Source of the DNA: Paraburkholderia tagetis
Lineage (GTDB): Bacteria; Pseudomonadota; Gammaproteobacteria; Burkholderiales; Burkholderiaceae
Assembly: GCF_022213065.1 (NCBI RefSeq)
Contig: NZ_JAKLJA010000002.1
Span: 124,001 to 188,000 of the forward strand
Direction: 5' to 3'
DNA: 64,000 bases
Under the pieces are notes generated by a model. It did no database searches, was not told where the DNA came from, and worked only from the letters and a program-made list of their open reading frames with translations. Shown in pieces: positions 18,155 through 26,603 of this stretch (positions within the stretch are counted from its first letter, which is position 1; each line of letters starts with the position of its first letter). The position numbers and the translations under genes were made by a program.

Positions 18155-18943
18155 ATGTCCGCTTCCGACTCCACACTGCCCTGCGTGCTCCTCACCAACG
18201 ACGACGGCATCGACGCGCCCGGCCTCGCCGTGCTAGAAGCCGTTGCGGCCGAGCTTGCGCACGAAGTGTGGGTCGTCGCTCCCGAGCACGACCAGAGCGG
18301 CACGTCCCATTCGATCAGCCTGCACTCGCCGTTGCGCGTGAGCCGCCGCGGCGAGCGCCGCTTCGGCGTGCTCGGCACGCCTGGCGACTGCGTGGTGATG
18401 GCCGTGCGCCACCTGATGGGCGACGTGACGCCCACGCTGGTGCTCTCGGGCATCAACCGTGGCGCCAATCTGGGTGTGGAGACGATGTTTTCCGGCACGG
18501 TGGGCGCAGCCATGACTGGCCTGCTGCTCGGCCTGCCGTCGATCGCGCTCAGCCAGACCTTCCGCGACCGCGAGCACGTGCGCTGGGATACGGCCCGCGC
18601 GCTCGCGCCGGACGTGATCCGGCGCCTCGCGGCGATTTCGCACGAGGCGCCGGTGTGTTTGAACGTGAATTTCCCGGATGTGGATGCGAGCGCGGCAGGA
18701 CCGCTCACCGTCACGCGCCAGGGCGTGGGACTCGTGCAGGGCATCGACGTGGTCCCGCAGATCGATCCGCGCGGCATCGAGTATCACTGGCTGCGCTTCA
18801 CGCGTGGCCCGCGCGAGAACGGGCCGGATTCGGAAACGGCCGTGGTCAACTCGGGGCGGGTTGCGGTCACGCCGCTTTATTTCGACCGCACCGACGAGCG
18901 CACTTTCTCGGTGCTCGCGCAGGCGTTGAGCACGGGCCGCTGA
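18155..18943 (+). CDS. surE: SurE-like 5'/3'-nucleotidase
   Basis: A 262-residue metal-dependent phosphatase of the SurE family, which dephosphorylates nucleoside monophosphates and is linked to stationary-phase survival. The metal-binding motif LLTNDDGIDAPG is at residues 12-23, followed by SGTSHSISLHSPL, GTPGDCVVMA and SGINRGANLGVETMFSGTVG. ATG at 18155 follows GAAAGAGA. It is not next to pcm, nlpD or rpoS, the usual neighbours of the main surE, so it may be a second copy. It ends 1 bp from the stop of the convergent cyclase gene. Confidence 0.9.
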   Translation: MSASDSTLPCVLLTNDDGIDAPGLAVLEAVAAELAHEVWVVAPEHDQSGTSHSISLHSPLRVSRRGERRFGVLGTPGDCVVMAVRHLMGDVTPTLVLSGINRGANLGVETMFSGTVGAAMTGLLLGLPSIALSQTFRDREHVRWDTARALAPDVIRRLAAISHEAPVCLNVNFPDVDASAAGPLTVTRQGVGLVQGIDVVPQIDPRGIEYHWLRFTRGPRENGPDSETAVVNSGRVAVTPLYFDRTDERTFSVLAQALSTGR

Positions 18944-18944
18944 C

Positions 18945-19724
18945 TCAGTCCTGCACCAGCGCGAGCACGCGCAAGGGGCTGCCCGACCCCGCCTGGATCT
19001 TCAGCGGTGCCGACATGATCACCGCGCCGGTGGGCGGCAACTGATCGAGGTTCTTCAGGCACTGGAGGCCATAGCGGTTCGATCCGTGCATGAGCGTGTG
19101 GCACGGATACGGCACGGGCCAGGCGTAGGCCTGCCCCGCGTCGGTGTTGATGGTCTCGACGCCGAAGCCGTGAACCTTGCGCTCGTGAATGAGCCATTCG
19201 ACGGCCTCCTGCGTCGGCCCCGGCGTATGCGCACCGTCTTCGCGCAGGTTCAGGAACTCGGCCGGATCCGTGCGCCTGGACCAGTCCGAGCGCAGCAAGA
19301 CCCACGCACCTGCGGGAATGCGGCCATGCCGGGCCTCCCACGCCTGCAGAAAATCCACCGTCAAAAGCCAGTCGGGATTCGCGGCGACTTCGGCGCTTGC
19401 GTCCACCACCACGGCCGGCGCGATGAAGTTTTTCACGTCGATGGTGTCCACGGCGTTCTGCGCATGGTCCTTGCCCGAAATCCAGTGCACCGGAGCATCG
19501 AAGTGCGTGCCGGTATGCTCGCCGCACGAGAAGTTGTTCCAGTACCAGCCGGGGCCTTGCTCGTCGTACTGGCTGATCTTCTCCATCTTGAACGCCCATA
19601 CCTGGCCGAACTGCGGCGGCAATTGCAAAGCCGGAAACTCGGGCGAAAGCGTTTGGGTGAGATCCACCACGCGCACACGGCCGCTCGCCAGATCGGTGGT
19701 CAGTTGCTGCAGACTGCTCGTCAT
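18945..19724 (-). CDS. Cyclase family protein, isatin hydrolase / kynurenine formamidase-like
   Basis: A 259-residue metal-dependent hydrolase of the cyclase family. The signature HTGTHFDAPVH gives probable metal ligands His70, His74, Asp76 and His80. The C-terminal part (LDQLPPTGAVIMSAPLKIQ) is typical of the family. ATG at 19724 is chosen over the upstream in-frame ATG because GGAGAGGAG precedes it. Relatives open isatin to isatinate or N-formylkynurenine to kynurenine. The isatin reading is favoured because an indolepyruvate-oxidoreductase-like enzyme, which could act on the 2-oxoacid isatinate, carries the same upstream site. It is divergent from the MarR gene. Confidence 0.85.
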   Translation of the reverse strand: MTSSLQQLTTDLASGRVRVVDLTQTLSPEFPALQLPPQFGQVWAFKMEKISQYDEQGPGWYWNNFSCGEHTGTHFDAPVHWISGKDHAQNAVDTIDVKNFIAPAVVVDASAEVAANPDWLLTVDFLQAWEARHGRIPAGAWVLLRSDWSRRTDPAEFLNLREDGAHTPGPTQEAVEWLIHERKVHGFGVETINTDAGQAYAWPVPYPCHTLMHGSNRYGLQCLKNLDQLPPTGAVIMSAPLKIQAGSGSPLRVLALVQD

Positions 19725-19813
19725 CTTGCACTCCTCTCCTCGTTCAACCGCGTACTTGCCCTTGCCCGGCGCCATCGCCACGCGTGCCCATGTGGCGCGC
19801 CAAACACGCTAAA

Positions 19814-19855
19814 ATTATCTTTAGGTGTAAATCAATTCAAAATCATGGTTAACCC
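19814..19855 (-). promoter_or_regulatory. Candidate MarR operator and promoter of the cyclase gene (site A)
   Basis: The 36 bp at 19820-19855 match 29 of 36 positions of the site at 24780-24815 (TTTAGGTGTAAAT, then AAAATCAT and GTTAACCC). Reading leftward, TTGAAT (19840-19835) and GATAAT (19819-19814) make a possible -35/-10 pair with 15-bp spacing. The site would also control the divergent MarR gene. Confidence 0.7.
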
Positions 19856-20002
19856 CTTTTTTTCCTTTCGGCAACAGGGGCGGGATTCATGTCTGCGACC
19901 TGCGTTCGCGCCAGAGGAGCTAGAGGGTCGTGGTATGTTTGCATTCCGGCGGAAGCAGCTCACGCTCCGCAGCCAGTGGCCGTATTTACGCAATTTCCCC
20001 GT

Positions 20003-20452
20003 ATGAGCTCGTCTTCCTCCAACAGCTTTGTCGACAGTTACACTCCGGCGCTTCTTGCCCAGGTCAGCCAGTTGATCTCCGGTGAATTCCACGTGATCGT
20101 GCAGGCCGCTGGCTTCGAGATCTCGGACTGGCGCGTGCTCTCCACACTTTCCGATGGGAAAGCCATGAGCATCGGCCGCCTCGCGCAGATTTCCGTTACG
20201 AAACAGCCGACCGTGACGCGTCTGCTCGACCGCATGGAAGCGCAAGGCTATGTCAAGCGCATTCCCAGCGAGACGGACCGGCGCGTCACGTTCGTGCGCA
20301 TCACGCCGCAAGGTCAGAAGCTCGTTTCCGAATTGATCGTGCAGGCGAAGCGACACGAAGATCAGGTGCTCGCGCCGCTCGGCGCGCAAAAGGCCGAGGA
20401 ACTGAAGGCCACGCTGCGCATGCTGATCGATCTGCACCTCCCGCCTGCCTGA
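20003..20452 (+). CDS. MarR family transcriptional regulator
   Basis: A 149-residue MarR-type winged-helix regulator, normally a dimeric repressor released by an aromatic ligand. The recognition helix region is about residues 55-80 (LAQISVTKQPTVTRLLDRM), followed by the wing with TDRRVTFVRITPQG (91-104). ATG at 20003 gives the usual family length; an in-frame ATG at 19889 would add 38 residues of unlikely composition. The gene is divergent from the cyclase gene and shares its control region, as expected of a local regulator of the catabolic block. Confidence 0.9.
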   Translation: MSSSSSNSFVDSYTPALLAQVSQLISGEFHVIVQAAGFEISDWRVLSTLSDGKAMSIGRLAQISVTKQPTVTRLLDRMEAQGYVKRIPSETDRRVTFVRITPQGQKLVSELIVQAKRHEDQVLAPLGAQKAEELKATLRMLIDLHLPPA

Positions 20453-20519
20453 CGCCGCTGACACCGCCGACGCCCCTGACACTCGATACGCGCCGTCCGC
20501 CACGGCGCGCACCTGCGGC

Positions 20520-20966
20520 TCAGCCTTGGCGTGCCTCGGCTTCTTTTACAGCGCCTTCGATTGCGCGGCGCAAATCGTCTGGAATGGGAATGGCCTTGTG
20601 CGTGTCGAGCGAGGTCGTCACGATGGTTTGCTGGGCGCTCATGCGCACGACGCCGTCCGTACCCGTGCACGCCCACGCCAGCGTGAGCGACGCCTGGCCG
20701 ATGCGCTCCACGGCGAGCGAGAGCCACACCTCGTCGCCCATCTTGCTGACCGCCTTGAAATCGACCTCCAGATGCACCGTGGGCATGCCCACGCGACGCG
20801 CGCCGATCACGCCGTGATAGCCCTCGGGCAAGAGCGCGTCGGTCCATGACTCGACGAGGTCGTTGAACAGCACGAAGTACTGCGGATAGAACACGATGCC
20901 GGCCGGATCGCATTCGGAAAAGTGAATCTTGTGCCGCTGGCTGAAGGTGGGCGCGTTCGTTTTCAT
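20520..20966 (-). CDS. Acyl-CoA thioesterase, 4-hydroxybenzoyl-CoA thioesterase-like (hot-dog fold)
   Basis: A 148-residue hot-dog thioesterase. The N-terminal motif FSECDPAGIVFYPQYF contains Asp20, which matches the catalytic aspartate of the Pseudomonas 4-hydroxybenzoyl-CoA thioesterase type. It should hydrolyse an aryl-CoA, possibly 2-aminobenzoyl-CoA, to free acid and CoA. ATG at 20966 is followed by the conserved start of the domain. It lies 41 bp after the oxidoreductase small subunit on the same strand, so it is the third gene of that operon. It could be an overflow valve that frees CoA. Confidence 0.88.
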   Translation of the reverse strand: MKTNAPTFSQRHKIHFSECDPAGIVFYPQYFVLFNDLVESWTDALLPEGYHGVIGARRVGMPTVHLEVDFKAVSKMGDEVWLSLAVERIGQASLTLAWACTGTDGVVRMSAQQTIVTTSLDTHKAIPIPDDLRRAIEGAVKEAEARQG

Positions 20967-21007
20967 GACAATGTCTCCCTGGGTCTCCCTCTGGTTACGC
21001 GCCGCGA

Positions 21008-22546
21008 TTATGCCAGCGCGTGCCGCGCAAGCGCGGCACGCAGCTTGTGGCCGTGCTCGTCGGCGAGCGCCGCGTCGCGCAGCTCGCACAGGGTCGCGGG
21101 CGCGAGGCGTGCGCCCGCGCGCCCGACCACGCCCATGAGCGTCTGGTAGTTCGCGAGTCCACGGGCATGGGTGTCGCTGTAGCCCTTCACGAGACGCTGG
21201 CATTGCGCGACTTCGACGCCCAGTGCCGGATTGTGCTGCGCGGACTGCACGATCTGCTGCAGCCAGGCTTCGATGCGCGCGCTCTCCAGTTCGTAGCGCA
21301 GTGTGCGGCGGCGCATGCCGCGCAGGCGCGCGAGCGCGTAGAGCATCAGGTAGCCGCGCAGCGAGCTCGTCCTGACCACGCGCCCCGCTTTCGTATGGCG
21401 CTTGACGAGTCGATGAATGGCATGCGGCTTCGCGAGCCAGCGGCCGATTCCGGCGGGCAGCGTCTCGCAGATTTCCTCGATGCGCGGGTGCATGAACTCG
21501 TTGATCGCGAGCACCTGATCCGGCTGCGCGCGCACCTCGCCGCGCACGCGCTCGAAACGCGAGGCGCGCGTCTTGAGGTCGGCCACGCGAATCGTGTCTT
21601 CATACGACATCCACAGCGCGAGATGGCGCGCCGTCTCGCGTAGCAAAGCGCCCTGGGCATCGGGCAGCATACGGCGCAGGTTCGCGAGCCGGTCGAGATA
21701 GAGCCCCGCATATTCGGGGTCCTGATAATCGATCAGCCTGCGCACGCCCTCGATGGCGAACGAGTGCGCCTCGGCGGGCAGTTCGGCGCGCACGCGCTGG
21801 AGCAACCGTGCCACGGCCGGATCGCGAGGCGCGGGCACAGCTTGCTGGCCTGAAGGCTGGGCGCCGCCTTGTGGGGCCGCGTCAGCGTCAGAGTCAGCGT
21901 CAAAGTCGGCTGCGGCGTTGTCGGCGCCCGCGCGCGCATGGCCCAGATCGAACGCACGCAGGCTGGGCTTCACGCCCACGCCGCCGCGCTCGATGGTTTC
22001 CTCGAACTGGCGGCGGCTGAACGGCAACACGCCGGTGCCGGCAAGCGCGCCGAACAGCACCGCGCTGATCACGCTGCCGCTCGCTTCGGCCGCCTGCGCC
22101 ATGTCGAAACGCACGAAGCGCTTCGCGGCCTGGCCCGCATGAGCGATGAGCGCGCCGTCGTCCACGCGACCGTCGCCCATCGCGGTCTTTTCGGCGATCG
22201 AATAGACCCGATGCGTCGAAGCCACGAGTGTCGTGCGCTCCGGCGTCACGAGCCCGCGCTGCACGGCGCGGCCCGCCTCCATCAACTCGGACGCCAGCAC
22301 CACGTCGACGTCGCCGGGCAGCGGCATCAAGGCGAGAATCGGCGTGCGCGGCTCGGTCTCGTCGCGTGCGAAAAGCTCGACGTAATAGATCGTCGCGCCG
22401 GTGCGCTGCGCGACACCCGGCACCGAGGTGGTCTGCGCGTAATAGCCGTTGTGCTCGCCCAGGTCGACGACCCAGTCGGCCAGCACGCCGCCGCCTTCGC
22501 CGCCCATGGCGAGAATCGCAATCTTGATCGGTTGTGCTTTGTTCAT
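21008..22546 (-). CDS. Indolepyruvate:ferredoxin oxidoreductase-like beta subunit with extended C-terminus
   Basis: A 512-residue subunit partner of the upstream gene. Residues about 1-200 are the 2-oxoacid oxidoreductase gamma-type domain (ILAMGGEGGGVLADWVVDLG, PGVAQRTGATIYYVELF). The remaining 300 residues, mostly helical and basic, form the extra domain seen in long proteobacterial versions. ATG at 22546 is chosen because the conserved domain starts at once; the upstream open frame overlaps the preceding gene. With the alpha subunit it should oxidatively decarboxylate an arylglyoxylate or arylpyruvate to an aryl-CoA, passing electrons to ferredoxin. It starts 28 bp after the alpha stop. 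Confidence 0.87.
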   Translation of the reverse strand: MNKAQPIKIAILAMGGEGGGVLADWVVDLGEHNGYYAQTTSVPGVAQRTGATIYYVELFARDETEPRTPILALMPLPGDVDVVLASELMEAGRAVQRGLVTPERTTLVASTHRVYSIAEKTAMGDGRVDDGALIAHAGQAAKRFVRFDMAQAAEASGSVISAVLFGALAGTGVLPFSRRQFEETIERGGVGVKPSLRAFDLGHARAGADNAAADFDADSDADAAPQGGAQPSGQQAVPAPRDPAVARLLQRVRAELPAEAHSFAIEGVRRLIDYQDPEYAGLYLDRLANLRRMLPDAQGALLRETARHLALWMSYEDTIRVADLKTRASRFERVRGEVRAQPDQVLAINEFMHPRIEEICETLPAGIGRWLAKPHAIHRLVKRHTKAGRVVRTSSLRGYLMLYALARLRGMRRRTLRYELESARIEAWLQQIVQSAQHNPALGVEVAQCQRLVKGYSDTHARGLANYQTLMGVVGRAGARLAPATLCELRDAALADEHGHKLRAALARHALA

Positions 22547-22574
22547 GGTCTTGCCCAGAAGTCGGAAGGCGCGC

Positions 22575-24713
22575 TCAAAAAGCGTAACGTTCGCGGCGGC
22601 GCGCTTCGCGGCGCTGCAGCCAGCCGATTGCCGCATTGCGCACGCGCTGGCGCAGCTTGTCCATTTTCGAAGGATTACTGATGATCTGCGCGCGATAGAA
22701 CGACGGGCACAGCACCGCCGCATGCGAAACTTCGCCGCACAGGCCGCAACCCACGCAACTGTCGAGCACGCTTGCCACCGGGTCGGTGCGCAGCGGATCG
22801 GGATTGGGCTTGATCGAGAGCGACGGACATCCCGAGAGGCGAATGCACGAATGGTCGCCCGTGCAGGTGTCCGGGTCCACGCCGAAGCGCTCGCGCACCA
22901 CGCGCTCGCCCGCGGCGATCGCCTTGCGCTGCTTCGGCTTCTCGCGACGCTGCTTGTTCAGCATGCACTCGCTCTGCGCGATCAGCACCTTCGGGCCCTC
23001 CTCGCCAGTGGTGAGCGCTTCCCTGAGCGTCGCCATCATCGTCTTGAGGTCGTAAGTGCGGCGTACCGCTTTCACCCACTTCACGCCCACGCCGCGCACC
23101 GCCTGCTCGATTTCGTGGCCCGTGCTGCGCGTGGGATTGAGCGCCGTCGACGAAAGAATGTCCTGGCCGCCCGTGGCCGACGTATAGCTGTTGTCGACGA
23201 CGATGGTGAGGTTGTCGCTCTTGTTGAAGACTGCGTTGGCAATGCCGCTCGTGAGGCCGTTGTGCCAGAAGCCGCCGTCGCCCATCACCGAAATGGCGCG
23301 CTTGTCCGCGCCCGCATTGAGCGCCGATGCGCTCGCGCTGCCAAGACCGTAGCCCATGGTCGTCGCGCCCAGATTGAACGGCGGCAGGATCGAAAACAGG
23401 TGGCAGCCGATGTCGGCGCTCACGTGGTGCGGGCCCAGTTCGCGTTCGACGAGCTTCATCGCCGTGAAGATCGGGCGCTCCGGGCACCCCGTGCAAAAGC
23501 CGGGGGGGCGCGCGTGCACGCTGTCGTCGAGCGCGGGCAGCGCCTCCACCGGAATCACCTTGCGCGGCGCCGGTTGCGGTTCGAGCACGCCATAGCGCTC
23601 GAAAAACGTGCGCAGCCCCTTCATCACCGTGGCGGCGTTGTATTCGCCGGCGAGCGGCAACACGTCCTTGCCGTGCAGCGCGGCACCCACGCCGCGTTGG
23701 CGCAGGATCGCGCTCGCGTTCTGCTCGACGAAGTTCGGCTGCCCTTCTTCGATCACGAGCACAGCGCGCTTGCCCGCGCAGAATCGTTCCCACTCCGAAT
23801 CAATGAGCGGATACGCCACGTTCATCACATACAGCGGAATATCCGATTCGCCGTAGACATCGGCGAGACCGAGCCGCTCCAATGCGCGCAGCACGGTGTT
23901 GTAGCTGCCGCCCTGCACCGCGATACCGATATCGCGCGCGTCGGCCGAAAAAAACTCGTTGAGCTGGCGCTCTTCGATGAATTTCACTGCGGCCGGCCAG
24001 CGCTCGTGAATCTTCTCGCGCTCGTGCAGGAAGCTCGCGGGCGGCAGCACGATGCGCCCGACGTCGCGTGACGGATGCTCGAGCGCGTCCTTGATGGTGA
24101 AAGCGGAGCGGCGATTGTCGGACGCCACGAACTGGCCATGCACGTGGCACGCGCGAATGCGCAGTTGCAGCATGACGGGCGTGTTGCTCGCCTCGGAAAG
24201 GTCGAAGCCGTCCTTCACTGCCTGCACGATCGCGGGCAGATTGGGGCGCGGGTCGAGCAGCCAGATCTGCGACTTCATGGCGAACGCGTGGCTGCGCTCC
24301 TGCATGATCGAGGAGCCTTCGCCGTAGTCCTCGCCGACGATGATCAGCGCGCCGCCCATCACGCCGCCCGAAGCGAGATTCGCGAGCGCGTCGGACGCGA
24401 CGTTGGTGCCCACCGTGGCCTTGAACGTGACCGCGCCGCGCAACGGATAGTTGACCGAGGCGGCCAGCGACGCCGCGGCGGTGGCCTCGCTCGCGCTGTT
24501 CTCGAAACGGATGCCGTGGTCGCCGAGGATGTCCTGCGCGTCCGCTAGCACGTCCATCAGATGCGAGATCGGCGCCCCCTGGTAGCCGGCCACATAGGCC
24601 ACCCCGGATTCGAGTAGCGCCTTCGTCACGGCGAGAATGCCTTCGCCGCTGAATACCTCGCCCGCGCCAAGACGCAGCTTCTTGACTTCCTCGACAAACG
24701 ACCGCTCTGCCAT
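22575..24713 (-). CDS. Indolepyruvate:ferredoxin oxidoreductase-like alpha subunit (TPP, ferredoxin domain)
   Basis: A 712-residue thiamine-diphosphate enzyme. The N-terminal pyrimidine-binding domain has GEGILAVTKALLESG and GYQGAPISH. The TPP/Mg motif GDGGFWHNG to VVDNSYTSATGGQ lies about residues 476-510. Two Fe-S cluster motifs follow: CTGDHSC-IRLSGCP (about 614), in which Asp replaces the second Cys, and a normal CVGCGLC...CP (about 651). Known relatives oxidatively decarboxylate indolepyruvate or phenylpyruvate with CoA. Here isatinate to 2-aminobenzoyl-CoA is an attractive inferred reaction. It is the first gene of the operon, under site B. Confidence 0.9.
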   Translation of the reverse strand: MAERSFVEEVKKLRLGAGEVFSGEGILAVTKALLESGVAYVAGYQGAPISHLMDVLADAQDILGDHGIRFENSASEATAAASLAASVNYPLRGAVTFKATVGTNVASDALANLASGGVMGGALIIVGEDYGEGSSIMQERSHAFAMKSQIWLLDPRPNLPAIVQAVKDGFDLSEASNTPVMLQLRIRACHVHGQFVASDNRRSAFTIKDALEHPSRDVGRIVLPPASFLHEREKIHERWPAAVKFIEERQLNEFFSADARDIGIAVQGGSYNTVLRALERLGLADVYGESDIPLYVMNVAYPLIDSEWERFCAGKRAVLVIEEGQPNFVEQNASAILRQRGVGAALHGKDVLPLAGEYNAATVMKGLRTFFERYGVLEPQPAPRKVIPVEALPALDDSVHARPPGFCTGCPERPIFTAMKLVERELGPHHVSADIGCHLFSILPPFNLGATTMGYGLGSASASALNAGADKRAISVMGDGGFWHNGLTSGIANAVFNKSDNLTIVVDNSYTSATGGQDILSSTALNPTRSTGHEIEQAVRGVGVKWVKAVRRTYDLKTMMATLREALTTGEEGPKVLIAQSECMLNKQRREKPKQRKAIAAGERVVRERFGVDPDTCTGDHSCIRLSGCPSLSIKPNPDPLRTDPVASVLDSCVGCGLCGEVSHAAVLCPSFYRAQIISNPSKMDKLRQRVRNAAIGWLQRREARRRERYAF

Positions 24714-24772
24714 GACCGTCCCCTTCGATGATCTTCCTCTGGCGCCGGCCCATTCATGCCGTGCGCCGGGTC

Positions 24773-24815
24773 AGTATAATTTAGATATAAATATTTCCAA
24801 AATCATAGTTAACCC
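24773..24815 (-). promoter_or_regulatory. Candidate MarR operator and promoter of the oxidoreductase operon (site B)
   Basis: Leftward promoter: -35 TTGGAA (24800-24795), 16-bp spacer, -10 TATACT (24778-24773), about 60 bp upstream of the alpha-subunit start. The spacer holds the near-palindrome ATTTAGA/TATAAAT, and the whole 24780-24815 stretch repeats site A at 19820-19855. Repressor binding here would block the promoter directly. Confidence 0.75.
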
Positions 24816-24816
24816 G

Positions 24817-24844
24817 GCAAAACGGCACCCTGCGGAGGGTGCCG
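24817..24844 (-). terminator. Rho-independent terminator of the YSC84-family gene
   Basis: A 9-bp perfect stem (CGGCACCCT at 24823-24831 with 24836-24844), 4-nt loop, followed leftward by TTTTG. It lies 56 bp beyond the lipoprotein stop and insulates site B. Confidence 0.8.
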
Positions 24845-24899
24845 GAACGAATGCGGCTGCGCGACGAGGGACTAAAAGGGGTAAGACCGCAGCCGGCGC

Positions 24900-25490
24900 T
24901 CAGATCACCAGCCGCGAAACTTTCACGCCTTCGAGCGAGACGCCGGCCATCAGACCGGCGTTGGTCATCACGAACGCCTCGACGGGGCTGGTCGCCGTCG
25001 AGGTGTCGACATTGCCGTTCGCCCCCACGGTGACGAGCGCAACCGTTGCATCGGCGCCCGCGGACCACCCCTGGCTGTTCGTGAAATCGTTGAGCGCGCC
25101 CTGGTTCATGAACGCGAAGATGATGGCCTTGGACTGCGCGCCGATCTGCAGGCCGAACGAGCCCCCCAGCGTGCTGTAGTAGCCGTCGGTGCGCCCGTTC
25201 ACGCGCAGCGCGCCGGTGCCGTATTGCGCGCCGATCCAGAATCCCGCCGCAATCACTCGCGGGAAGACGAGCACGCCGCTCGCCTTCGAGATCAGCTCGC
25301 GCGACCCGGTCACGGTGCTGTAGAGACGCGTGAGCGTGGCGTCCACGCTCGCATCGATGGCGTTGCGCCTGGCCGCGTTATCGGCGGCGCTGTTTCCCGA
25401 ACCCAGCGGGGTCGTCGTGCAGCCGGCGAGCGCAAGGCCGCTTGCCGCAACTGCGGCGCTGGAGCTGAGGAGAAATTGACGTCGGCGCAT
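24900..25490 (-). CDS. YSC84/SYLF-domain lipoprotein
   Basis: A 196-residue exported lipoprotein. The N-terminus is twin-arginine-like (MRRRQFLLSSS) with a hydrophobic stretch and the lipobox LAGC. The rest is a YSC84 (SYLF, lipid-binding) domain: KASGVLVFPRVIAAGFWIG, YYSTLGGSFGLQIGAQ and a glycine-rich C-terminus. ATG at 25490 is supported by the signal sequence; the longer frame is not coding-like. In bacteria the domain is found in small envelope proteins of unknown job, probably membrane-binding. No operon partner. Confidence 0.88.
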   Translation of the reverse strand: MRRRQFLLSSSAAVAASGLALAGCTTTPLGSGNSAADNAARRNAIDASVDATLTRLYSTVTGSRELISKASGVLVFPRVIAAGFWIGAQYGTGALRVNGRTDGYYSTLGGSFGLQIGAQSKAIIFAFMNQGALNDFTNSQGWSAGADATVALVTVGANGNVDTSTATSPVEAFVMTNAGLMAGVSLEGVKVSRLVI

Positions 25491-25918
25491 TGAGTTGTTC
25501 CTGTCTAGACGAGTCAGCGAAGAAGAAGCCCGCGCGCAGATGCTGCGCGAAGCGCCACAGGATAGCGTGGGCGGTCGCCGGCCGCTGCCCGGACGCGCCT
25601 TGCATGCCCCTTGCACGCCCCAGCGCGGGCTGGCCGCACCATGCCCTCCCATGCCGGTATAGGACAATGCGCCGCAGATCGAGTTCGCGGCACCCCGTCG
25701 AATCAAGACGCCTGCGCCCGTCGCCGCGCCATATCGCAGCGCAGCATATCCATCCCCCGCCCCCTTCCCCGCGCCCATCCAGGGCGTTCGGCTCCGCCCA
25801 CGTCCATCGGATGGTTTCTCGAAATCGTCCGATTTTGTCTGTCAGCCCGAATCGATAAAGTCAGGACATGACGCGAACAACGCTCGCGGCTCCCAGCCAT
25901 CTTGAATCAGGTGCCATC
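25491..25918. other. Intergenic region, no gene recognised
   Basis: 428 bp between the lipoprotein start and a small membrane protein. It should hold the lipoprotein promoter. Both strands have open frames of poor composition, and nothing else was recognised. Confidence 0.5.
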
Positions 25919-26395
25919 ATGTCCCTAGCCACTCCTCTTTGTCGGAACCGATCCGCTGCGTCGTGGATCCTGAGCGCTTGCGAATGGGCGAGCAGCATCG
26001 GCATCTACCTCCTGCCGGTCTTTTACGTTGCCTTCTTCGCCACGCTGTTCCTGCTCTGGCGCGAGCCCCGCGCCACGTTCTGGCTGATCGCGGCAGGCGG
26101 CGCCCTCGGTTGGGCCATGACGGCGTGGGCGATCGTGTTCTGCCTCGCCAGCACGAGGCCGGTCCGCGCCACCGTGCATGGCCGCGTGGAATCCGCCCAC
26201 CCAGGCCAGCCGCGCGTGCGCCCCGTGCCGCTGCGTTTCGCGCAAATGCCCACGCGCTCGTGCCGTCAGGCCTGCTCCACGCCGTCGGGCAGCGAAGCTC
26301 GCTTCTCGGTGGCCTGCTTCCACGCGCGTTGTGCCGCCGCGAATAACGTCGACGCATCTGGCATCGACGGTGATTACACGCAAGCCAGCCACTAA
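25919..26395 (+). CDS. Hypothetical small membrane protein
   Basis: A possible 158-residue protein from ATG 25919. Two hydrophobic segments are clear (SIGIYLLPVFYVAFFATLFL and FWLIAAGGALGWAMTAWAIV). The C-terminal 60 residues are irregular, with several cysteines, and may not be translated in this frame. No family recognised. The true product may be shorter, or the frame may be chance. Confidence 0.35.
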   Translation: MSLATPLCRNRSAASWILSACEWASSIGIYLLPVFYVAFFATLFLLWREPRATFWLIAAGGALGWAMTAWAIVFCLASTRPVRATVHGRVESAHPGQPRVRPVPLRFAQMPTRSCRQACSTPSGSEARFSVACFHARCAAANNVDASGIDGDYTQASH

Positions 26396-26507
26396 CAAAC
26401 CAATCGCTAACGCGTTCACGCACCGCCCCATTCAAACGCGCTGCGAGACCGCCCTCCTGCGTGAAAACGTTGTGGCACCCTACAACAAACCAAACAGGGC
26501 GCTGGCC

Positions 26508-26513
26508 TATAAT
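26508..26513 (+). promoter_or_regulatory. Possible -10 box of the RcsB-like/hybrid kinase operon
   Basis: A perfect TATAAT about 90 bp upstream of the regulator start, in a locally AT-rich stretch. No good -35 box at 16-18 bp, so an activator may be needed. Confidence 0.4.
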
Positions 26514-26603
26514 GAGATAGCCATTATGGGTCGCTGTGGAGCATACGGCCCGGCTCCACACGTCCTCCTACAGACTGCGAATCCAGGCAATAGGCTCACG
26601 CTC

